Below are positions 1-8,667 of a DNA stretch of 64,000 nucleotides, piece after piece. A model generated the notes under the pieces. It worked only from the letters and a program-made list of their open reading frames with translations, made no database searches and was not told the DNA's origin. The position numbers and the translations under genes were made by a program. Every line of letters starts with the position of its first letter. Positions within the stretch are counted from its first letter, which is position 1. This DNA comes from Antiquaquibacter metalliresistens (GTDB taxonomy: Bacteria; Actinomycetota; Actinomycetes; Actinomycetales; Microbacteriaceae), in contig NZ_JARGEM010000004.1 in assembly GCF_029211225.1 (NCBI RefSeq), positions 143,945 to 207,944 of the forward strand, read 5' to 3'.

Positions 1-422
1 GGTGGGGCCAACGCGACGACGTATGTTTCGACGGCGGCGGATGTTGGTAAGTACCTGACGGCTCAGCTCGCCGGGAGCAACTCCTCAGGGTTCGCCCTTT
101 CCGGGGCGGTGAACACGACGGCGGTGACGGGGGCGGCGTCGGCTTCCCCGGCGAATACGGTTGCGCCGACGGTGTCGGGTTCGCCGGTTGTGGGTTCGAC
201 GTGGACGTTGAACACGGGCACGTGGACGGGTTCTCCGGCCCCGACGTTCGTGCAGGCGTGGTTGCGGTGCAGTGCGCCGGTGTCGGCTCCATTTACGACG
301 GTGCCGTCGGGGTGCGTGGCGATTGGTGGGGCCAACGCGACGACGTATGTTTCGACGGCGGCGGATGTTGGTAAGTACCTGACGGCTCAGCTCGCCGGGA
401 GCAACTCCTCAGGGTTCGCCCT
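1..422 (+). repeat. 324-bp-period tandem repeat inside the Ig-like gene
   Basis: Bases 1-98 are identical to bases 325-422, a spacing of 324 bp (108 codons). They encode the second half of one unit and of the next, from GGANATTYV to SGFAL. Identity at the nucleotide level, including third positions, points to recent duplication or gene conversion. Further copies may lie upstream of the window. Confidence 0.9.
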
Positions 423-459
423 CGCGGGGGCGGCGGCGTCCATCGCGACGCAGCCGTAA
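1..459 (+). CDS. Secreted Ig-like repeat protein, C-terminal part (5' truncated by window)
   Basis: The frame is open from base 1 to the TAA at 457-459 (152 residues visible), so the N-terminus lies outside. The protein is built from a unit of about 108 residues, rich in Gly, Ser, Thr, Ala and Val. Each unit has the pattern PTVSGSPVVGSTW, then TGTWTGSPAPTF, a Cys pair (LRC ... SGC) probably forming a disulfide, and a closing AADVGKYL segment. This pattern is typical of Ig-like beta-sandwich repeats in actinobacterial surface or secreted proteins. It ends in SIATQP with no LPXTG anchor or membrane helix, so it is probably released or held non-covalently. The exact role is unknown; adhesion or cell-wall association is inferred. 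Confidence 0.75.
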   Translation, partial: GGANATTYVSTAADVGKYLTAQLAGSNSSGFALSGAVNTTAVTGAASASPANTVAPTVSGSPVVGSTWTLNTGTWTGSPAPTFVQAWLRCSAPVSAPFTTVPSGCVAIGGANATTYVSTAADVGKYLTAQLAGSNSSGFALAGAAASIATQP

Positions 460-564
460 CCTCGCCCGATCCGGCCACCGCACGTCGTCCTTTACAATTG
501 GCGTTGGTCCATCGTCAGCACAACGATCATCCACATGCCAACCGGTGAAGCCAGGGGAGAGCGA

Positions 565-1665
565 GTGTCACAGCGGTCGGTTGGGCTGGATGTCATTCGC
601 GCCGCGTGCGTCGCCGGAGTGGTCGCCACTCATTTTTCGCCCTTCTTCTTCCCCGCTGAGGGCATCGGCGCATTGATGCGAAACGGGCTTTCGCTCGGAT
701 CGTTCGGGGTCACCGGGTTCTTCCTGTTGAGTGCCTACCTGCTCATGGGCATCCTCCTCAAGGAGGTCGGTACGGGCCAGAAGCAGGTCTGGAAGCGGTA
801 TTGGATTCGCCGCTCGCTGCGGATCTGGCCACTGTATTTCCTGGCCATTCTTGTCGTGATAGTTGTTTCGCTGATCACGGCAACGCCAGTTTCGGGACTT
901 CCGTGGCTTGCCACATTCACCTACAACTGGGTTAGTTGGCGCGAGCCCAGCCTATTCCTGAGCCATTTCTGGTCGATGGGTGCGGAGGAGCAGCTGTATG
1001 TCCTCATCCCCATCCTCGCTTTCGTTGCCTTCAAATGGCGTTGGCCGATCATTGTCGCCCTGATTGCAATCGCCCCGGTGAGCCGGTTGTTCGTCTCCGA
1101 GCACTTCCCGTATCCGGCGGTTTGGAACTTCACGACCTCCCACCTGGACGTCTTTGCGATCGGGATTCTGATCGCGTCCCTTGACTACAACCAGTCGCTG
1201 CCATGGTTGCGAGTGCGTGCCGTAATCGCCAGCAGCCGCTGGGTCGCGGGCGGCGTGGGGGTGCTGGCCCTCGTCCTGGCTGGCGCCGCCGTCCTCAACC
1301 CACAGTGGGTATTCGGAAGCGCGGCGGCCTCGTGGACTTACCTTGCGGTGGCATTGGTCTGGACCTGGCTTCTGGTGAAGCTCACGCAGCGGCCGCGGAC
1401 CGAGATTGGGGCGCCTACCCGAGCCGCGGTTTGGATGGGGCAACGCAGTTACGGCATTTACGTCTACCACTGGCCAGCAGCGGTGCTCGGCACCTGGTTG
1501 GTCACCTCGACCGCCATACCGGCGCCGCTCGTCGGCGTGGTCCTCATCGCTGTGGTGCTGGCCTTCAGCGAAGTCTCCTTCCGCTGGATCGAGAGCCCGT
1601 TCCTCAGGCTGAAGTCCCGCTTCAGCCGGGTCGACGCCCCGATCGCCGAGAAGAGCGCGCCCTAG
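565..1665 (+). CDS. Acyltransferase-3 (OafA/NodX-like) membrane O-acyltransferase
   Basis: A 366-residue polytopic membrane protein of the acyltransferase-3 family, which moves acyl groups (usually acetyl) onto surface sugars. It begins SQRSVGLDVIRAACVAG, the family's N-terminal helix with the R/D pair. It carries a long RRSLRIWPLYF segment between helices 2 and 3, a FWSMGAEEQLYVL motif, and a C-terminal SYGIYVYHWP segment. About ten hydrophobic segments are visible. GTG at 565 is preferred because AGGGGAGA at 553-560 lies 4 nt upstream; an in-frame ATG at 535 has no such site. It ends overlapping the convergent methyltransferase by 4 bp. Base composition looks less GC-rich than the core genes, as in the next few genes, which fits a variable surface-sugar locus. 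Confidence 0.85.
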   Translation: MSQRSVGLDVIRAACVAGVVATHFSPFFFPAEGIGALMRNGLSLGSFGVTGFFLLSAYLLMGILLKEVGTGQKQVWKRYWIRRSLRIWPLYFLAILVVIVVSLITATPVSGLPWLATFTYNWVSWREPSLFLSHFWSMGAEEQLYVLIPILAFVAFKWRWPIIVALIAIAPVSRLFVSEHFPYPAVWNFTTSHLDVFAIGILIASLDYNQSLPWLRVRAVIASSRWVAGGVGVLALVLAGAAVLNPQWVFGSAAASWTYLAVALVWTWLLVKLTQRPRTEIGAPTRAAVWMGQRSYGIYVYHWPAAVLGTWLVTSTAIPAPLVGVVLIAVVLAFSEVSFRWIESPFLRLKSRFSRVDAPIAEKSAP

Positions 1666-2561
1666 CGCGAGCGAACGCCCCGCACCGTGATCCCGTACGG
1701 ATCCACCAGACGGTGCACGATGTCGAGATTCGCCGCGTCGAACCAGCCCTCGACTTCTTCCAAAGTGTGTCGAGTGGCGAGCTGCGGGTGGTACCAGTCG
1801 TAGTTGATCGCGGCGTTGGCTTCGAAGTCCAGTTCTGGGCTCCAGAACATCTTCGTGAAGAAGTTGTAGATGAGGCGCTGAACGTCGTAGGTGCCCGCCG
1901 GGATGTCGAGCACCGTCACCTCTGGCACCGTGACGTCGACCTTCAAGTCCGAGAGTGCGCGCCCGAGCTCCGTGATCTGCCGCATCGCTGCCATGGCCTC
2001 TTCATAGGGGAGGCCCGAGATGCGGTCGCGAACGTAGTCGTCGCTGAACTCGCGAATAGCGGGCTTGATCTTGTAGACGTAGATGGCGATCTCGCCGCCT
2101 TCAGCGAGAAGACCGGTCAGGTTCTGGAACGCCGCGGCCGGATCGCCGGTGTGGTGCAGCACTTCTTGGCAGTAGATGAGGTCGAACTCGCCCAGACCCG
2201 TCAAGTCGCCAAGCAGGTCCCGCGTCTCGAAGTGCATGTTGGGTGCGCCGGCGAGGTTCTCGGCCGCTACATCCGCAGCTGTCAGGTCGATCCCGACCAA
2301 CTGGGCGTCGTCTGGCGCATACCGACGAAGCAGCGCTGTCACGCGACCGTTGCCACACCCGGCATCAAGCACGCGCGTGCGCCTGGAGAGCCACGTCTTC
2401 AGACCCTCGATGCTCCCGAGGCCGTTTCGGGTGAGGATCCAGTTCTGAATATCGGAGTTCTCAACGGAGGTCGTGTCAAAAGCCAGCTGGCGATTGTTGT
2501 GCCACTTCTCGCTGAAGCTCTTGGCGGTCTGCTCTTTGTTGTTGGTGTCTGGATTACTCAA
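1662..2561 (-). CDS. Class I SAM-dependent methyltransferase
   Basis: A 299-residue cytoplasmic methyltransferase. Motif I is VLDAGCGNGRVTALL (about residues 65-79), the acidic motif II is LVGIDLTAADV, and FDLIYCQEVLHHTGD is the motif IV/V region, so the SAM-binding Rossmann fold is complete. The apparent start is TTG at 2561, with GGAG about 9 nt upstream; no closer ATG keeps motif I. The target is not shown, but it follows the amino-sugar cassette on the same strand after 56 bp, so sugar or glycolipid methylation is likely. It converges on the acyltransferase gene. Confidence 0.8.
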   Translation of the reverse strand: MSNPDTNNKEQTAKSFSEKWHNNRQLAFDTTSVENSDIQNWILTRNGLGSIEGLKTWLSRRTRVLDAGCGNGRVTALLRRYAPDDAQLVGIDLTAADVAAENLAGAPNMHFETRDLLGDLTGLGEFDLIYCQEVLHHTGDPAAAFQNLTGLLAEGGEIAIYVYKIKPAIREFSDDYVRDRISGLPYEEAMAAMRQITELGRALSDLKVDVTVPEVTVLDIPAGTYDVQRLIYNFFTKMFWSPELDFEANAAINYDWYHPQLATRHTLEEVEGWFDAANLDIVHRLVDPYGITVRGVRSR

Positions 2562-2617
2562 GGTCTCGACTCCGATTCGTGTGGAAAGCCAATAGAAGGG
2601 CGTCAGCCGCGCCGCGG

Positions 2618-3598
2618 CTAACCCAGCCGCCGCTCGACGCCGTCGGCGACCATCCGCTCGGCGATCTCGACCACCCGGGTGCCCTCGGCGAGCGTAACGA
2701 TGCCCTTCGGCTCGCGGGCGAGCACCGAGTCCCGGAATGCCTCGTGCTCGGCGAGGAGAGGCTCTTTACGGTCGAGAGCGAACCGGGTCATGTCGCCCTC
2801 AGAGACCCCGCGGAACACCGCCGCCTGATCCCACGTGTTGCGCACCGTGCCGTTCTCAAAGTGCGTGAGATCAGCGGTGAGGGTATCGGCGACCAGCACA
2901 CCCTTCTCGCCGGAGATGATCGTGACCCGCTCTTTGAACGGGGTTAGCCAGTTCACGGTGTGCGAGGTGATCGTGCCGCCCGAGAGGGTGCCGACCGCCA
3001 CGACCATGTCCTCGTGCGGTCGCCCGCTGCGATGCGCTGTGCGGGCGTTGACGGAGACGTAGTCCTGTTGAGCAACCCAGGCGGTGAGGTCGATGTCGTG
3101 CGATGCGAGATCTTTGATGACCCCGACATCCGCGATCCTGCCCGGAAACGGTCCCTGACGACGGGTGGCGATCTGGTAGATCTCACCGATGAGGCCGTCT
3201 TCGATGCGCTGCCGGGCCGCCTGCAGCGAGGGGTTATATCGCTCGATGTGCCCTACGGCGCCGACGAGCCCCTTCTCGGCGAAGAGGTCGCGCAGCACAG
3301 CCGCATGCTCGGCGCTTGAGGCGACCGGCTTCTCGATCAGCGCGTGAACGCCTGCCTCAGCCAGCCGTGTGCCCATCTCGAGGTGATAGATCGTGGGCGC
3401 CGCCACGATGGCGTAGTCGAGGTCGAGCTCGAGCAGGTCCTCGAGATCGTGGACCACCGGCTGGTCGTGCACCCGATCCGGAACGTTCGGCGCAGGGTCG
3501 AAGACACCGACGAACTCGACGCCCTCCAGGCCAGCCAGCACACGGGCGTGATTGCGGCCCATGACCCCGAGCCCGAGCACACCGGCTCGCAACGTCAT
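2618..3598 (-). CDS. Gfo/Idh/MocA sugar-nucleotide 3-dehydrogenase (WlbA/GnnA-like)
   Basis: A 326-residue NAD(P)-dependent oxidoreductase. It has the N-terminal Rossmann motif GVLGLGVMGRNHARVL, the catalytic EKPVA lysine region, and SHDIDL near the middle with the substrate-binding histidine. Its neighbours decide the likely role: an aminotransferase and a hexapeptide acetyltransferase in the same operon make the WlbA-WlbC-WlbB set that turns a UDP-GlcNAc(A) into its 3-acetamido form. Which sugar (UDP-GlcNAc or UDP-GlcNAcA) cannot be decided, and no UDP-sugar 6-dehydrogenase is in the window. Start ATG 3598 overlaps the aminotransferase stop as ATGA, implying translational coupling. Confidence 0.8.
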   Translation of the reverse strand: MTLRAGVLGLGVMGRNHARVLAGLEGVEFVGVFDPAPNVPDRVHDQPVVHDLEDLLELDLDYAIVAAPTIYHLEMGTRLAEAGVHALIEKPVASSAEHAAVLRDLFAEKGLVGAVGHIERYNPSLQAARQRIEDGLIGEIYQIATRRQGPFPGRIADVGVIKDLASHDIDLTAWVAQQDYVSVNARTAHRSGRPHEDMVVAVGTLSGGTITSHTVNWLTPFKERVTIISGEKGVLVADTLTADLTHFENGTVRNTWDQAAVFRGVSEGDMTRFALDRKEPLLAEHEAFRDSVLAREPKGIVTLAEGTRVVEIAERMVADGVERRLG

Positions 3599-4695
3599 CA
3601 GGCGCCAGCCTTCGCCACCGCGTTGACCGCGGCGACGATGCGCTCGAGATCAGCCGTGCTGAGCGACGGATGCACCGGGAGCGAGACGACTTCGCGAGCG
3701 GCGCGCTCGGTCTCCGGCAGGTCGAGTCCCGGCGCATACGGTGCGAGCGAGGGCAGGCGGTGGTTCGGGATCGGGTAGTACACCCCGCTGCCGACCTGGT
3801 ACTCCTCGCGCAGTGCCGTGACGAATCCGTCCCGGTCCTCACCGACGCGGATCGTGTACTGGTGGTAGACGTGGCGGGCTCCGTCGGCGACTGGAGGCAC
3901 AATCACGTTCTCCAGGTTGGCATCGAGGAACGCGGCATTGGATCGGCGAGTCTCGGTCCAGGCGTCGACCTTCGTGAGCTGGACGCGCCCGATCGCGGCG
4001 TGGATGTCGGTCATCCGCGCGTTGAAACCGATGATCTCGTTCTCGTACTGCTTCTCCATGCCTTGGTTGCGAAGCAGCCGCACGTTGCGGGCGATCGTGT
4101 CGTCGGCACAGGTGACCATTCCACCCTCGCCACTGGTCATGTTCTTGGTCGGGTAGAGGCTGAACATGGCGAACGCACCGAAAGTGCCGACCGGGGCGCC
4201 GTTGAGCGAGGCGCCGTGCGCCTGCGCGGCATCCTCATAGAGCGCGACGCCGTGCTTGCTCGCAATCGCGGCGAGCTCGACCATCCTGGCCGGGTGACCG
4301 TAGAGGTGCACCGGCATGATTCCCTTGGTGCGCGGAGTGATCGCGGCTTCGACTGCTGCAGGGTCAAGCGTGAAGGTCTTCGGCTCGATGTCGACGAAGA
4401 CCGGACGAGCGCCCGCGAGCGCCACGGAGTTGCCCGTCGCGGCGAAGGTGAACGATGGCACGATGACCTCATCGCCGGCCCCGACACCCGCTGCCAGGAG
4501 GCCGAGGTGGAGCCCGGAAGTGCCGGAGTTGACCGCGACGGTTGGTCGGCCATCCACGAAGTGCGCAGCGAACTCGGATTCGAATGCCGCGACCTCCGGT
4601 CCTTGCGCGACCATGCCGCTGCGCAACACACGATCAACGGCCTCACGCTCCTCGTCGCCGATGATCGGTTTTGCCGGGGGGATGAAGTCGTTCAC
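3598..4695 (-). CDS. DegT/DnrJ/EryC1/StrS aminotransferase (WlbC/WlbE-like)
   Basis: A PLP-dependent sugar aminotransferase of 365 residues. It opens with FIPPAKPIIGDEE, has the VNSGTSGLHLGL phosphate-binding loop, YEDAAQAHGA with the PLP-contacting Asp, and SLYPTKNMTSGEGGM with the Schiff-base Lys. The C-terminal YYPIPNH motif is also typical. The expected reaction is glutamate-dependent amination of the 3-keto sugar made by the adjacent dehydrogenase. GTG at 4695 is chosen because its GTGA overlaps the stop of the acetyltransferase gene and AGAGAGG lies just upstream. A longer reading from 4761 would overlap that gene by 70 bp. Confidence 0.87.
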   Translation of the reverse strand: MNDFIPPAKPIIGDEEREAVDRVLRSGMVAQGPEVAAFESEFAAHFVDGRPTVAVNSGTSGLHLGLLAAGVGAGDEVIVPSFTFAATGNSVALAGARPVFVDIEPKTFTLDPAAVEAAITPRTKGIMPVHLYGHPARMVELAAIASKHGVALYEDAAQAHGASLNGAPVGTFGAFAMFSLYPTKNMTSGEGGMVTCADDTIARNVRLLRNQGMEKQYENEIIGFNARMTDIHAAIGRVQLTKVDAWTETRRSNAAFLDANLENVIVPPVADGARHVYHQYTIRVGEDRDGFVTALREEYQVGSGVYYPIPNHRLPSLAPYAPGLDLPETERAAREVVSLPVHPSLSTADLERIVAAVNAVAKAGA

Positions 4696-5294
4696 AGGTT
4701 CGCCTCTCTTAGAGCGCCGTCGGTCTCCAGGTATCGGTCGCCGGTCTTCGGGCAGATCCACTCGTCGTCGTTACCAGGCTCAAGCGGAAGACCGGCCTTG
4801 CCAACCCACCCGACTCGGCGCGCGGGGCTGCCGACGACGAGCGCGAAGTCCGGCACGTCCTTGACGACGACCGAGCCCGAGCCCACGAGCGCCCAGCGAC
4901 CGATCGTGACGGGGGCCACGCACGTCGCGCTCGCGCCGATCGACGCGCCCTCGCGGATCTCGACGCCGACGGGGTGCCAATCGTCAGCGGACTTCGGCGT
5001 TCCGTCGGCATTGATGGCACGAGGGAAGTGGTCGTTGGTGAGCACCACGGCGGGGCCGATGAAGACCCCGTTCGCAAGGCTGGCGGGTTCGTAGACGAGG
5101 GCGTAGTTCTGGATCTTGCAGTTGTCGCCGACCTCGACGCCGGTGCCGACGTAGGCGCCACGGCCAACGATCACGTTCTCGCCGAGCTTCGCGTGCTCAC
5201 GCACCTGCGCGTAGTGCCAAACCCTCGCGCTCGCCGCGATCTCGGCGCTCGCGGCAACGTCAGCGGTCGAATGCACGCGGGAGGGGTTGCTCAT
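4692..5294 (-). CDS. Left-handed beta-helix N-acetyltransferase (WlbB/WbpD-like)
   Basis: A 200-residue hexapeptide-repeat acyltransferase. The repeats (VHSTADVAAS, VIVGRGAYVG, CKIQNYALV, FIGPAVVL) form the beta-helix, and the NDHFPRA loop carries the catalytic His. A Cys-containing tail (WICPKTGDRY) is present, as in many WlbB relatives. Expected role: acetyl-CoA-dependent N-acetylation of the 3-amino sugar nucleotide. It is first in the operon, with ATG 5294 preceded by GGAG at 6 nt spacing. It is divergent from the flippase gene across about 100 bp. Confidence 0.87.
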   Translation of the reverse strand: MSNPSRVHSTADVAASAEIAASARVWHYAQVREHAKLGENVIVGRGAYVGTGVEVGDNCKIQNYALVYEPASLANGVFIGPAVVLTNDHFPRAINADGTPKSADDWHPVGVEIREGASIGASATCVAPVTIGRWALVGSGSVVVKDVPDFALVVGSPARRVGWVGKAGLPLEPGNDDEWICPKTGDRYLETDGALREANL

Positions 5295-5379
5295 AGGTGA
5301 CTCCAGGGATTGAGGCGGACGCCAGCGTCCATCGTAGTAGTTGTCTCAGAGAGCCCCACTCATGATCCCGAATGGCCAA

Positions 5380-5428
5380 TAGTGTGGTGCGTATGGCACA
5401 TCACGGTTCGGCTCGCACTTGGCGGTGA
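5380..5428 (+). promoter_or_regulatory. Putative leaderless promoter and 11-codon upstream ORF for the flippase
   Basis: TAGTGT (5380-5385) ends 7 nt before an ATG at 5393. That ATG opens MAHHGSARTWR and stops with TGA at 5426-5428. The stop overlaps the candidate GTG start of the flippase (5425) as GTGA. The arrangement would let the short ORF load ribosomes onto the flippase start, which has no Shine-Dalgarno of its own. This is inferred from layout; a sequence error joining the two frames is the alternative. Confidence 0.4.
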
Positions 5429-6672
5429 CGCCCAGTACTGCGGGTGCGAGCCTGCCGAAGCGGGTGCTCGCCTTCGCCGGGCTGCCCTTCCTGTCACTCG
5501 TCACTCCCTTTCTCTTCCTCCCATTGCTCGCTCGCGTTGCGGGGCCCGATGCGTGGCTCGCAATCGCCGTCGGACAGTCGGTCGGCGCCTTCGGAGCGCT
5601 ATTCGTCGCACTCGGCTACAACACGGTCGGTCCTACGATGGTTGCCCTCGCCGCGGCTGCGGAGCGGCGGGAGCTGCTGATCGTGAGCGTTCGCGCACGC
5701 ACCACGATCCTCATACCAGCGGGAGTGCTCGCCGTCGCCATCGCGGTGCTCGTTGCGCCGGCATCCCACCGACTTGAGGCGGGCCTCATGAGCCTCGCGA
5801 TGGTGCTGACGGGCCTCTCATCGTCGTGGTTCATGATCGGTTTGGGGCGGGCCGGGCTCATCGTTCTGTACGAGATCTTGCCGAGGATTGTGGCGACGCT
5901 CATCGCTGCCGCGGTGCTCGTGTTGCTCGGCGAAGTGATCTGGTACCCCATCCTGCTGGTGCTGGCCGCACTCGTGAGCGTGATTGGGTTCCTGTTGCGA
6001 ACGGTGCCGATGCGCGAGCTGGTGCGCGCCGACCCGGGCACCGTGCGCAGGGTGTTGCTGGCCAACCGAAGCGCGCTCGTAACTGAGGTCGCGGCGGGCG
6101 CGTACAACTCCCTCGCGGTGACATTCGTCAGTCTCACCGCGTCTGTCGCCCAGGCCGCCAGCTACGTCTCAGGTGACAAGCTCTACAGAATCGGGCAGTA
6201 CTCGGTCTCGGCGCTCGGCAACGCCCTGCAACCATGGGTCGTCGAGGAAGACCGGCGCGAGTTCGCGCATCGTGTGCGTCGCGCCCTGGTCCTCCATCTC
6301 AGCTTGGGCTTGGCCGGGTTGTTGGGGTTCGCCTTCCTCGGGTCATGGTTGTCAGGGTGGTTGTTCGGCGCTGCGGTGGCGATCAACGAGACCACAGCGC
6401 TCGGGTTCGGGGTCGCGACGCTCGGTATCGCGCTCGGCACTGCGCTCGGACGCGTCACCCTCGTCGCACTCGGCGCTCGAAGAGAGTTCATGACGAGCGT
6501 GCTGCTGGGAGCGGGGATAGGGGTGCCGGCCATCCTCCTCCTCGCCGCCCAGTTCGGTTCCGCGGGCGGCGCCTGGGGGCTCGCGCTCGGCGAGGCCGTG
6601 TCGGTCACATGCCAGGCGATCTTCGTGTTGCGCCGTTGGCCCCGCGCTGTCCCTGCGCCGCGCGTCGAGTAG
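5425..6672 (+). CDS. Polysaccharide flippase, MATE/Wzx superfamily
   Basis: A very hydrophobic protein of about 415 residues with roughly 12 membrane segments, beginning KRVLAFAGLPFLSLVTPFLFLPLLARVAGP. That opening, with a conserved Pro/Arg pair and a symmetric six-plus-six helix plan, is typical of Wzx-type lipid-linked oligosaccharide flippases. It would move undecaprenyl-linked repeat units across the membrane for the polymerases encoded nearby. The start is uncertain: TTG 5419 and GTG 5425 are possible, and GTG is favoured by the overlap with a short upstream ORF. Confidence 0.78.
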   Translation: MTPSTAGASLPKRVLAFAGLPFLSLVTPFLFLPLLARVAGPDAWLAIAVGQSVGAFGALFVALGYNTVGPTMVALAAAAERRELLIVSVRARTTILIPAGVLAVAIAVLVAPASHRLEAGLMSLAMVLTGLSSSWFMIGLGRAGLIVLYEILPRIVATLIAAAVLVLLGEVIWYPILLVLAALVSVIGFLLRTVPMRELVRADPGTVRRVLLANRSALVTEVAAGAYNSLAVTFVSLTASVAQAASYVSGDKLYRIGQYSVSALGNALQPWVVEEDRREFAHRVRRALVLHLSLGLAGLLGFAFLGSWLSGWLFGAAVAINETTALGFGVATLGIALGTALGRVTLVALGARREFMTSVLLGAGIGVPAILLLAAQFGSAGGAWGLALGEAVSVTCQAIFVLRRWPRAVPAPRVE

Positions 6673-6736
6673 CGTTGAGGCACCCGCCTCGCGCTGAAAC
6701 GGGATCGCCTGTGGGCGACGACAGATGAAGGAAACC

Positions 6737-7722
<986 letters not shown>

Positions 7723-7726
<4 letters not shown>

Positions 7727-8667
7727 TGCGCGCACTCGTCACCGGCGTCACGGGCCAGGACGGCAGCTATCTCGCGGAGGCGCTCGTGAGCGCCGGGCAG
7801 GAGGTGCACGGCGTCGTTCGCGACATCGGCGAGACGGTGACCGCGGGGGTGCAACCGCACCGGGTGGACTTCGCCGAGGAGGGCGGCCTTGCGGCCGTGG
7901 TGTCGGAGGTGCGACCGGACGTGATCTACAACCTGGCGGCGGTGAGCTCCGTGTTCCGCTCCTGGGAGGAGCCGACCGTCACCGCGCGGGTGAACGCCCT
8001 GGCGGTGGCCGAGCTGCTCGCGGCGGCGCGGTCGCTCGGCGAGGGCATCCGGTTCGTGCAGGCCTCGAGCGCCGAGATATTCGGCTCGCCCGAGACGGCA
8101 CCGCAGAACGAGTCCACGCCGGTGCGGCCGACATCGCCGTATGGCGCTGCGAAGGCGTACGCGCACGGTCTCGTCGGTGTCTATCGCGGTGCGGGCATGC
8201 ACGCGAGCTCCGTCATCCTCTACAACCACGAGTCACCGAGGCGACCCGAGACCTTCGTCACCCGCAAGATCACCGCCGCTGCCGCCCGCATCTCGCGCGG
8301 GCTGCAGGATCGCCTCGCACTCGGCAATCTCGCGGCGCGACGGGACTGGGGTTGGGCCCCCGACTACGTCGAGGCGCTGCAGCTCGCGGCCGGTGCCGAT
8401 GCACCCGGTGACTACGTGATCGCCACCGGTGTCGCCCACTCGGTGGAGGACTTCGTCGCGCTGGCGTTCGCCCGCGCAGGCATCGCCGATTGGCGGGCGT
8501 ACGTGGACGTGGACGACACGCTGCTGCGCGCCGGAGACGCTCCCGAGCAGCGCGGCGACGCGGCGAAGGCCCGGCGGGTGCTCGGCTGGCGCCCGAGCCA
8601 CGACTTCGAGCAGATCGTCAGCGCCATGGTCGACGCCGACCTGGCGCGGCTGGATGCCCCGAGCTAA
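7723..8667 (+). CDS. GDP-mannose 4,6-dehydratase family protein (copy 2, divergent)
   Basis: A 314-residue paralogue of the preceding gene with the same plan: [23 protein letters not shown] (Ser116/Glu118), YGAAK (Tyr140/Lys144), and [15 protein letters not shown]. It is shorter in the N-terminal loop region and differs at many positions, so it is not a recent duplicate. It may be a second subunit, act on a different nucleotide sugar, or act on the product of copy 1. No GDP-fucose synthase or GDP-rhamnose reductase is recognisable nearby. The start overlaps the upstream stop (ATGATG), and the end overlaps the convergent polymerase gene by 4 bp. Confidence 0.78.

Noticed and set aside
2605-2619. 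AGCCGCG-C-CGCGGCT as a terminator
   Set aside because: The stem overlaps the dehydrogenase stop codon, the loop is too small unless the stem is shortened, and the downstream methyltransferase on the same strand is probably co-transcribed.
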